Positions 57,049-64,000 of a stretch of DNA of 64,000 bases are shown piece after piece (the stretch's first letter is position 1; every line of letters begins with the position of its first letter). The stretch spans positions 499,579-563,578 of the forward strand of contig CALSSE010000003.1 in the NCBI GenBank assembly GCA_943788935.1, given 5' to 3'. This DNA comes from an uncultured bacterium (lineage in GTDB: Bacteria > Myxococcota_A > Bradymonadia > UBA7976 > VGTA01). A program made the translations under genes and the position numbers. The notes under the pieces were generated by a model. It ran no database searches, had not been told where the DNA came from, and saw only the letters and a list, made by a program, of their open reading frames with translations.

Positions 57049-57796
57049 ACTATATGTCACCCTCGGGCTCACCTTCGCTCTCTTTCTGTGGAGGATCTTC
57101 CATAAGTGGACTTTTCGTAAGCTCTATAAACGGATCCCTCATCGGCGTATCTTCCTCTTTGATAAGCTCAGCTACTATCTGGTTTTGCTGATGCTCTGCG
57201 TGATCTCACTGAACACGATTGGAGTCTCGCTCAGCGACATCTTGGCGACAGCGGGCATTTTGACGCTAGCCATTGGTTTTGCAGCAAAGACTTCGGTCTC
57301 CCATTTGATCTCAGGTTTTATCCTCTTGGGAACCAAACTTATACAACGAGGCGACCTCATTGAAGTAGGACCTCACACCGGTATTATTGAGGATATAGAT
57401 GTCTTCGCTACCCACCTAAGAACCTTTGATAATGTCTTGATCAGCCTCCCCAATGGAAAACTTCTCAATGAATATGTGAGTAATTATTCACAATACCCTA
57501 TCCGTCGTATCTCTTGTGATAAGATCATCTCCACCCAAGACCTCGATGAATCATTAATCGATGATCTCAAGCGACGACTGCAAAGTCTCCCCTCCCTTAT
57601 GATTGATCCAGAGCCATTGATCGTTCTCAGCGACTCGCCGGGTCGAGGTGTCTTGATGAGCGCCCGAGCGTGGTGTGAATCAAGTATGTTCATCACCGCT
57701 AGAAACGATCTTCTGCTCGAGGTGTCCGCCTGTCTGAGAGCTCGTGGGGTCAACAGCGACGCTGAGCTGTTTAACTCTGACCGGCCTAGACCCTAA
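57038..57796 (+). CDS. Small-conductance mechanosensitive channel (MscS family)
   Basis: Inner-membrane channel releasing solutes on hypo-osmotic shock. 252 aa from ATG 57038 (GGAG 6 nt upstream). Two or three TM helices, the pore-lining helix GILTLAIGFAAKTSVSHLIS, and the MscS beta domain (GDLIEVGPHTGIIEDIDVFA; VLISLPNGKLLNEYVSNYS), then an alpha/beta C-terminal domain. Compact compared with E. coli MscS (286 aa). Confidence 0.92.
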   Translation: MAFKLYVTLGLTFALFLWRIFHKWTFRKLYKRIPHRRIFLFDKLSYYLVLLMLCVISLNTIGVSLSDILATAGILTLAIGFAAKTSVSHLISGFILLGTKLIQRGDLIEVGPHTGIIEDIDVFATHLRTFDNVLISLPNGKLLNEYVSNYSQYPIRRISCDKIISTQDLDESLIDDLKRRLQSLPSLMIDPEPLIVLSDSPGRGVLMSARAWCESSMFITARNDLLLEVSACLRARGVNSDAELFNSDRPRP

Positions 57797-57867
57797 CTCA
57801 TCATCTAGACTCATCATCTAGAGCAAATACAACTCGCTGTACATGATCGATGACTAAAGTGATTCTA

Positions 57868-60720
57868 TCACGGTCTCACCATGATGTTCCCATAGGCCCC
57901 TGTGGAGCCAGAGTCACCTAATCCCACCGCAGTGTTTGAAGCGTTCCCACCAGACCCTCCTTCGCCGGAGGTTTGTTCAAGAGCTGATATCGGGAAAACA
58001 TTACTGCTATAATCAGCCTCAATAGCGCCCAGTCCCCATATAAAGATGTCATAAGATGCACCTCCACAGCCTCCACCACCGCCACCACCATGTCCACCGC
58101 GAGCGCCAAAGCCACCCTTAGCGCCTGGGAAGATACAAAAGCTAGGTCCGAAATAGTCAGTGAGCGCTCCGCCCAAAGCACCCGCGCCGGGGTCACCACC
58201 GGCTCCTCCATTCCCACCATCTCCTCCATATCCTCCGAGGTTACGATGGATAATATTACTAGAGAGCTTAGGAATATTGAGCGCATCAATAGGCTGTCGA
58301 TTATCGAAGAGAACAAAGATTCCAAACGACCCTCCTCCTCCTAAACCGCCAGCACCGCGCTGGGCAGCGCATCCACCGGAGCCTCCTCCACCGCCTGATC
58401 CGCCGATATCATAGCCAAAACTGAGCTTTTGACCTCCCCCTGCTCCTCCCCCACCTCCGCCGGCTCCATGCTGACCATGTTCGCCGACCTCCCCGATCTC
58501 CGAACGCCACTCTCCATCGCTGATCGCTCCCATAGAGCCCTCAAAGCCACACCCCAATCCGCCTCCCCCATCTCGATTCACGCTCGCTGGACCATCCTCT
58601 CCCTCGACGCCTGTCTCCGGTACGCCAGCAGTGGGATAGCAAGAGTTCGGGGTATAATGCCCCCAACCGCCACCCCCACCGAGTCCTCCTCCATTGGCTC
58701 CGCTCTCTCCGCTCCCTTCTTGAATATTCTGATCAGGGCAGACAGCGCTCCCCCCATCACCGCCCGAGACAGCGCTAAATCCAATCCCGTCCGGATTCGC
58801 GCAAACGAGCTGGCCTCCACGCCCTCCACTCGTCTGAGCAGCGCCAATAGAGCAGCTCCCTAGATATTCTGTGTTTCCCCCTCGAGATCCCGACGTCCCC
58901 CCAGAGCCACTTTGTCCATTATCCCCTTGTGCACCCGCTGCTCCTGCCCCAGCAAAGATCAAATTATCTCTGAGGTGCAGACCTCCCTCCGAGTCTTTAA
59001 TATACACGCCATAAGAATTAGCGCCGGCGGTGACCGCGTTGGTCCCATACACGATAAAGGCCTCAAATAAGGTCGGTTGATCGACATCGATGGCGATGAC
59101 TGTTTTGACATCGCCCACCGAAGAAGGGCCTCGTATGGCGCTCGCAGTCCCAGAGATATTCCGCTCCCAGGTGTCTGCTCTATACCCACCCAAGATATCG
59201 ATTCCTGAGACTAGCGTTACTCGCTCTTCATAGGTTCCATTAGCGACCAAAACTCGGCGTTTATTAGCGAGTCGATCACTCAGCGCATAGGAGATAGACG
59301 CACAAGGGTAACGCCCACCTCCAGCCGGAGTAGGACCCTGACCACAGCCATCATCATCTCGCGCATTGGGGTCACTCTCGGAGACATAGATCGCCAAAGG
59401 ATCAAGATAGAACTCACAGCCATCATCTATAACCTCGTTTAAGTTAAAGTATCCGTCATCACAAGCGAGGGCGCAACTTGGAGTCTGCTCTCTCACTTCG
59501 CACACACCTCGACCGTTAGGCCGAGCAAAGATCTCTACGCAGTTCGTGAAACAGTTGCCACAAGCTTCATCAGTAGCGTACTCCCCCTCTATTTTGAAGG
59601 ACTCATCGATCACGTCATCACAGTCATCATCGATGAGGTTACACTCCTCATCACTCGCCAATGTCGGGTCAGCGGTAGCGTTACAAATCAGCGGCGTCCA
59701 CTCTTCACTACTCTCCTCGGAAGGAGGCTCTTCATTACACACTAACACCCCGAAGGTTTGACAAGCGCCAACCCCTACTTGACAGACCTGATCGCGAGCA
59801 TCAAAGCCTTCATCGATTTGACCATCACAGTCATCATCAAAAAGGTTACATAGCTCTGCCTGCGGGGTCGTCGCCGAGCACTGAGGATCAAGATGATCTG
59901 CAGTACATAAAATAATCCCTTGGCAGCTCAACAGCTCTCCCCCTACCATCGCCTCCTCGCTGCAGGGCTCTCCAATCCCTTCGATATCGTCGGTGATCCC
60001 ATTGCAATCATCATCGATCTGATTGCAGATCTCCGCGACGGGCTCTGTCGCTGTGCACATCCCCCACCCCTCACTCCCTTCACAGACTTGACGACCATAG
60101 CAGTTGCCTGCGCTAGAGCTCTGTTCACAGATCCGTCGCTCTCCTGATCTCGACTCATCACAAGAACAAGACCCGCTCCTCGGTGTACAGAGTCCCTCTC
60201 CGGTCAAAGTTGTGTCACACACATAAGCCGTCGGACAGTCCTCATCTGACTCACACATACTCCCACACACTCTCTCCCCATCTAAGTCATAACATTGACC
60301 CGAGGGACAGTCAGAGTCACTCTCACAGCGCTTACAGAGCCGAAGGTCATCGGGCACACAGATAAGAGTGACATCTTCACGATTATTACTCACCGCCCGA
60401 CACCCCCACCCTTCAGGACAATCATCACCAAGACAGGTACGACTGCAGACATTCTCATCGCCGGCGTCAACACACCATCGCTCAGCGCAGTCTAAGTTAC
60501 TCTCACAAGGATCGCCAAACTCTCCGAGTATTCTAGAGACCTCTCCTGGGTTAGCATCACGGACGATCATCATGTCTAAGGTAGGCTCATAGAAGATCGG
60601 ACCAACATCTACATTCATCATCTCTCCTCCCGTAGGACCGGATGCTTGGTCATCACAAGAGAGAGCGAAAGAGATACATAGTAGACTCAGAATGCAGAGC
60701 AGCGATTTAACGAGATTCAT
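57868..60720 (-). CDS. Large Cys-rich, Gly-rich lipoprotein
   Basis: 950 aa: lipobox FALSC (Cys22), then Cys-rich modules (CESNLDCAERWC, CESDSDCPSGQC), then four MopE-like CNxxDDDCDG/N modules (CNQIDDDCNGITDD, CNLFDDDCDGQIDEG), then a parallel beta-helix-like segment (VLVANGTYEERVTLVSGIDILGGY) and a final 350 residues very rich in Gly (GAAGAQGDNGQSGSGGTSG, GGGGGAGGG) resembling PE-PGRS or silk-like sequence. Likely secreted and surface exposed. It shares modules with the 1977-aa and 90-bp-repeat lipoproteins. Separated from the divergent flgB gene by 218 nt. Confidence 0.8.
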   Translation of the reverse strand: MNLVKSLLCILSLLCISFALSCDDQASGPTGGEMMNVDVGPIFYEPTLDMMIVRDANPGEVSRILGEFGDPCESNLDCAERWCVDAGDENVCSRTCLGDDCPEGWGCRAVSNNREDVTLICVPDDLRLCKRCESDSDCPSGQCYDLDGERVCGSMCESDEDCPTAYVCDTTLTGEGLCTPRSGSCSCDESRSGERRICEQSSSAGNCYGRQVCEGSEGWGMCTATEPVAEICNQIDDDCNGITDDIEGIGEPCSEEAMVGGELLSCQGIILCTADHLDPQCSATTPQAELCNLFDDDCDGQIDEGFDARDQVCQVGVGACQTFGVLVCNEEPPSEESSEEWTPLICNATADPTLASDEECNLIDDDCDDVIDESFKIEGEYATDEACGNCFTNCVEIFARPNGRGVCEVREQTPSCALACDDGYFNLNEVIDDGCEFYLDPLAIYVSESDPNARDDDGCGQGPTPAGGGRYPCASISYALSDRLANKRRVLVANGTYEERVTLVSGIDILGGYRADTWERNISGTASAIRGPSSVGDVKTVIAIDVDQPTLFEAFIVYGTNAVTAGANSYGVYIKDSEGGLHLRDNLIFAGAGAAGAQGDNGQSGSGGTSGSRGGNTEYLGSCSIGAAQTSGGRGGQLVCANPDGIGFSAVSGGDGGSAVCPDQNIQEGSGESGANGGGLGGGGGWGHYTPNSCYPTAGVPETGVEGEDGPASVNRDGGGGLGCGFEGSMGAISDGEWRSEIGEVGEHGQHGAGGGGGGAGGGQKLSFGYDIGGSGGGGGSGGCAAQRGAGGLGGGGSFGIFVLFDNRQPIDALNIPKLSSNIIHRNLGGYGGDGGNGGAGGDPGAGALGGALTDYFGPSFCIFPGAKGGFGARGGHGGGGGGGCGGASYDIFIWGLGAIEADYSSNVFPISALEQTSGEGGSGGNASNTAVGLGDSGSTGAYGNIMVRP

Positions 60721-60938
60721 GTTATTGACCTCTTCAATATTAATAGCTTATTAAGTGTTTATCTAAGATCTCAAGGTATCAGAGCTTTGTCAGCGCTGTC
60801 ACTAATGATCAACGGTTCACAGCTTATCAAGTGTCAGCGATTGCTTCATAATAGAAGAATCACTTTGTTGACATCTCATCTTTACATTCTCAAGTAAATG
60901 GCTCATGATACGGCGAACAGAAAAGGATCATTAAAGTT

Positions 60939-61364
60939 ATGCCTCATCCACTCTCAAGACTGAACGATACCATCTCTCACGCGATGACTTTCCGTCTGCA
61001 ACGACAAAACGCGATCGCTGCTAATATCGCCAACGTGGATACGCCTAACTATACGCCGGTAGAACTCAAGTTCGCCGATCAACTCGACACCTTCATGAAG
61101 GGCTACTCTCCTCTCAAAATGGAGAAGACCCATGACGCTCACCGTCTGCTTGGAGTCAAACCTGGAGAGTCTGCTCCGATCTTCGAGTCGATCGAAGATG
61201 CCGAGATGGAGTATGATGTTTACTCTCTACCTGACCAAAAGGGTAACTCTGTAGACATAGATCATGAGAGCTCCAAAATGGCTCAAAATCAACTTATGTA
61301 TCGAGCGTTAGTTTCCGCTTATAATAAGCGTTCTTGGTATTCAACGATCCTTCAAGAGAGATAA
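60939..61364 (+). CDS. flgB: Flagellar basal-body rod protein FlgB
   Basis: Proximal rod component of the flagellum. 141 aa with the N-terminal rod motif RQNAIAANIANVDTPNYTPVELKF and C-terminal GNSVDIDHESSKMAQNQLMY (both partly quoted), which fold together in the rod. Normally followed by flgC and fliE, but here it is followed by a minisatellite and an unrelated nuclease gene; no other flagellar gene lies in the window. AAGGA upstream at 60922-60926. Confidence 0.9.
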   Translation: MPHPLSRLNDTISHAMTFRLQRQNAIAANIANVDTPNYTPVELKFADQLDTFMKGYSPLKMEKTHDAHRLLGVKPGESAPIFESIEDAEMEYDVYSLPDQKGNSVDIDHESSKMAQNQLMYRALVSAYNKRSWYSTILQER

Positions 61365-61377
61365 GTCTCTGTTGTCT

Positions 61378-61600
61378 TGATCGAGCTAGTGTCTTGATCG
61401 CGCTAGTGTCTTGATCGAGCTAGTGTCTTGATCGCGCTAGTGTCTTGATCGCGCTAGTGTCTTGATCGAGCTGATGCCCTAATCGCGCTAATGCCCTAAT
61501 CGCGCTAATGCCCTAATCGCGCTAGTGTCTTGATCGAACTGGTGCCCTGTCTTGGTCGCGCTAGTGTCTCTTGGTCGCGCTAGTGTCTCTTGGTCGCGCT
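61378..61600. repeat. About 13 copies of a 17-bp minisatellite
   Basis: Units such as GTGTCTTGATCGCGCTA and ATGCCCTAATCGCGCTA, with the last three longer (19-22 bp, TCTCTTGGTCGCGCTA). Located between flgB and the nuclease gene; rich in TCGCGC. No stop or start within. Confidence 0.93.
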
Positions 61601-61626
61601 ATAATCTACATAAGAGAGGGTCACCA

Positions 61627-64000
61627 ATGACTGCTGTACCGCTACGTATGAGTCCATCTCGTATCGCCCACTTCTTTTTTCAGGGTTGTGAACGTTTTTT
61701 ACGATATAGCGCCACTCCGAAACAGCAACGTGCCGCCCAAGGGGTTCCTCGTCCAAAACCTCTCCTGAATAGCGTCAGCCGAGAGGTTTTCAAACTCGGT
61801 TACCAATGGGAAGAAGAGATAGTTCGGTCTCTTAATACTCAGCGAGTCTTTATCGCTGACGGTGAGGATCAGAGCCCCTTAAGTGAGCGCCGCTTCACAC
61901 TAGACGATAGCCTTAAGTGTCTACGTGAGGCTCGGCCAAGTCTAGATCACCCTCTCTTTATTTACCAAGCAACTCTCAGCGCGCCTCCCCTCTTTTATAA
62001 ACGCTACGACCTCGATCCCTCCACGGTTAGCTTCTCTGAGTGCCACCCCGACCTTATCGAGGTCAGTCTCAGCGCAGAAGGAGATCGAATCTTCAGAGTG
62101 ATCGATGTCAAGCGAAGTGAGCAAGTGAAGTCAACTCATCGTATACAGATCCTCATTTACGCGCTCTTGTTGGAGGCCACTCTCTCTTCCGTCGAGATAG
62201 AGGGTAGGGTTGAGCTAGGGGAGGGGGGAGTGTGGCTCAATGAAGAGCGCTCCCCGACATGGGTAAGCATAGAGGTCGTCCGCAACCATGTCGAGCGCTT
62301 CCTCTCGGAAGACTTAATGCGGATCGCTCAAAATAAAGCAGCGACAGCTCAATGGCACCTCACTCATCGATGTGAGTGGTGTGAACATTTTGAGCACTGC
62401 CTCAACCAAGCTCATGCTGAGAATGACCTCTCTCGACTCCCCGGATTGAGCGCTCTCGGTAAACGCTACCTCAATGAGCAAGGGATCAATACACTCGACG
62501 AGCTTGTCCCTTGGCTAGGGGATGAAGAGGTCGACAAGACTCTCTCTCAGAGCGCCTCACTCATTGGGAAGCGGCAACAGCTCCTCATTCAAGCGGAGGC
62601 TTTCCTCAATGATGAGACACTCATCCTTGGCAACAGTACAGCGGTGATCCCTAAAACGGAGAGCGTAAGAGTCTTTATTACAGCTCAGACCGAGTCGCTC
62701 ACTCGTCGTTGTTATCTCGTAGGGCTCTCGATACAATTCACCAAGAGAACACGGAGCGCTCTTGAGAGAGAGGCGAGTCAACTAGAGGGAGCTCAAGTGT
62801 GGGTCGCCGAGAGTCCAGAGGCGATCGACTCCGAAGAAGCTCCTATCTGTCGAGCGATCGATCTACTCATATCACTCTTTGAGACACTCGACGCCTACAA
62901 CCACCATCGAGAGTGGTCGGAGCAACTCTCTGTGCAGTGCTATACCCATAGTCAACTAGAGAGGAAGGCCTTTGAGAGCAGCTTACTCCACCTCCTTGAA
63001 CACTCTATCTATGGGATCAAGGCCGCTAAGCTCTTGCTCTATTTCACTAGCCCTGAGAGCGTTTTATCAGACGCTCAAACCGAGGAACCTCTAGCCTTCC
63101 CCTTAACCCCGGTTCTCAATGCTCAAACGCGCTTACTCGCCACCCCGATCAGCGTTAGTCCTACTCTCCCTGAGAGCCTCGCTACCCTCGGGTCATCGTT
63201 TGAATATGAGCGAGATGATCATGTCCTCTATCCACTCGGTCATGGCTTCAAGCCTGATATCATCAATGAGATATGGAAGGGTAACGGTCGAAAGACTACC
63301 GCTTATCTGAAGAGGGCAGGGAAGATACAGCTCGCCGCCACCGCGAGTCTCTTAAGGGCGATTCGAGATCGATGTATCGAGCTTCTCAACACCTACCCTC
63401 CCAAGTTTACGATGCCGAGCAGTAATTATATCACTGATCCGCTCCTCTCTAAGTTAGCCTTCTTCACTCGCTACGAGGAACTCTTATCTTGTCTAGAGGT
63501 GAGATCCGCTCGAGACCTTGAGCCCGAGCAGGCGATCAAAGAAGGTCTCTGCGCGCTCATTGAGGTCGACCAGCAGAAGTGGTTTAAGGTTCTAAATCAT
63601 CCAAAAAAGATCGAGGTCGGTACCTTCGCGACCGGCTTGTTAGGCGCTGACACCAAGGAGGGTAGGAAGGCCCTGCTCAGCTTTAATGACATCGGTCATC
63701 GGCATAAAGTGAACGCGAAGATGAAGTCTCCCTATTTTTACCCTACCTCAGCCAAAGAGATACGAGAGGATAACAATGGTAGAGTCACCGACATCCTCTT
63801 TAACTTAAGCGGGAAGCAATACGCGCTCCTCGAGCCCGGCGATCGGTTCTTGTATTATCCCCGATATATCAACTTTACCGCAGATAAGATCATCAACGCC
63901 CTCCGCGACTTAGATCATCCAAGAGGGCATGACTTGATGAACCTCTATCGTGAGCCAAGCTCTCTGTCCCTCCCTCTCGCCCCTTCGGTGGACACAGCGT
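61627..64000 (+). CDS. RecB/Cas4-like nuclease, likely TM0106/Dna2-like helicase-nuclease (3' partial)
   Basis: Open from ATG 61627 (AGAGGG 6 nt upstream) to the window end, 791 codons with no stop. N-terminal PD-(D/E)xK nuclease: SPSRIAHFFFQGCERFL (first Fe-S Cys23), HPDLIEV, IDVKRSE and QILIYALL, then CEWCEHFEHC giving three more Cys for a [4Fe-4S] cluster as in Cas4/AddB. A helix-hairpin-helix (LPGLSALGKRYLNEQGINTL) follows, then an RNase H-like region without clear catalytic acids, and a helical region and beta barrel resembling those that precede the SF1B helicase core in Dna2-like enzymes. The helicase part must lie outside the window. Role in DNA repair, or defence, is inferred. Confidence 0.82.
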   Translation, partial: MTAVPLRMSPSRIAHFFFQGCERFLRYSATPKQQRAAQGVPRPKPLLNSVSREVFKLGYQWEEEIVRSLNTQRVFIADGEDQSPLSERRFTLDDSLKCLREARPSLDHPLFIYQATLSAPPLFYKRYDLDPSTVSFSECHPDLIEVSLSAEGDRIFRVIDVKRSEQVKSTHRIQILIYALLLEATLSSVEIEGRVELGEGGVWLNEERSPTWVSIEVVRNHVERFLSEDLMRIAQNKAATAQWHLTHRCEWCEHFEHCLNQAHAENDLSRLPGLSALGKRYLNEQGINTLDELVPWLGDEEVDKTLSQSASLIGKRQQLLIQAEAFLNDETLILGNSTAVIPKTESVRVFITAQTESLTRRCYLVGLSIQFTKRTRSALEREASQLEGAQVWVAESPEAIDSEEAPICRAIDLLISLFETLDAYNHHREWSEQLSVQCYTHSQLERKAFESSLLHLLEHSIYGIKAAKLLLYFTSPESVLSDAQTEEPLAFPLTPVLNAQTRLLATPISVSPTLPESLATLGSSFEYERDDHVLYPLGHGFKPDIINEIWKGNGRKTTAYLKRAGKIQLAATASLLRAIRDRCIELLNTYPPKFTMPSSNYITDPLLSKLAFFTRYEELLSCLEVRSARDLEPEQAIKEGLCALIEVDQQKWFKVLNHPKKIEVGTFATGLLGADTKEGRKALLSFNDIGHRHKVNAKMKSPYFYPTSAKEIREDNNGRVTDILFNLSGKQYALLEPGDRFLYYPRYINFTADKIINALRDLDHPRGHDLMNLYREPSSLSLPLAPSVDTA

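Noticed and set aside
58160..58414. Gly/Pro-rich plus-strand ORFs (58090-58863) opposite the Gly-rich lipoprotein
   Set aside because: Antisense frames of GC-rich Gly codons; no ribosome-binding site or recognisable domain.
60866..60905. TTGACA in the flgB upstream region as a promoter
   Set aside because: No acceptable -10 box at 16-19 nt from the TTGACA.
61378..61600. Possible CRISPR array
   Set aside because: Units of 17-22 bp are directly adjacent with no unique spacers, and there are no cas effector genes; it is a minisatellite.

Overview
The window looks like a chromosome segment from a Gram-negative, Myxococcota-like bacterium; the Bradymonadia-type lineages fit best. The reasons are moderate GC content, many large lipoproteins with Cys/Asp-rich DNDxDG repeats, a PknB-type Ser/Thr kinase, FHA and PilZ proteins, and housekeeping genes of deltaproteobacterial flavour. 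The lineage is an inference from gene content; there is no rRNA here.

Layout. 1-2628: end of trkA and trkH (potassium uptake). 2901-19762: a block of envelope proteins: a TPR/PEGA protein, a giant Ig/FG-GAP lipoprotein, a serine beta-lactamase-fold esterase, a degenerate M1-peptidase-like lipoprotein and a 1977-residue lipoprotein with 26 Cys/Asp repeats. 19796-25450: YbjN-like protein, TatD-family hydrolase, map-sufE, a repeat lipoprotein, two tandem tRNA-Asp genes with a strong promoter, and a secreted nuclease/phosphatase-fold lipoprotein. 25452-31646: the protein quality-control cluster tig-clpP-clpX-lon on the minus strand. 31867-32764: a six-gene tRNA cluster with promoter and terminator. 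32761-38250: rdgB, rph, a Ser/Thr kinase and a DEAD-box helicase. 38438-40605: a repeat lipoprotein split by a one-base slip in a 15-bp tandem repeat. 40625-48173: cystathionine beta-synthase-like enzyme, rsgA, a GT-C-like membrane protein, SRPBCC and PilZ proteins, dusA and a CcmH-like protein. 48288-49213: nth and two tRNA genes. 49415-52517: an operon of a split transketolase and a RuBisCO-like protein. 52647-60720: a Cys-rich lipoprotein, an FHA protein with seven copies of a short motif, a DUF432-like/MscS pair, and a Cys- and Gly-rich lipoprotein. 60939-64000: an isolated flgB, a 17-bp minisatellite, and the first 791 codons of a RecB/Cas4-like nuclease that probably continues into a helicase.

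Two themes stand out. First, short perfect tandem repeats (9, 12, 13, 15, 17, 18, 24 and 90 bp) recur in intergenic DNA, at gene ends and within coding regions, including the start of dusA and the tail of lon. Second, the lipoproteins share a plan: lipobox, an acidic Gly/Ala/Glu/Ser/Thr linker that is often an exact repeat, then Cys-rich or beta-sandwich modules. The most interesting possible new systems are the RuBisCO-like protein plus split transketolase operon, the slipped-repeat (possibly phase-variable) lipoprotein, and the FHA protein with a seven-copy linear motif and what looks like a dead secretion ATPase domain.
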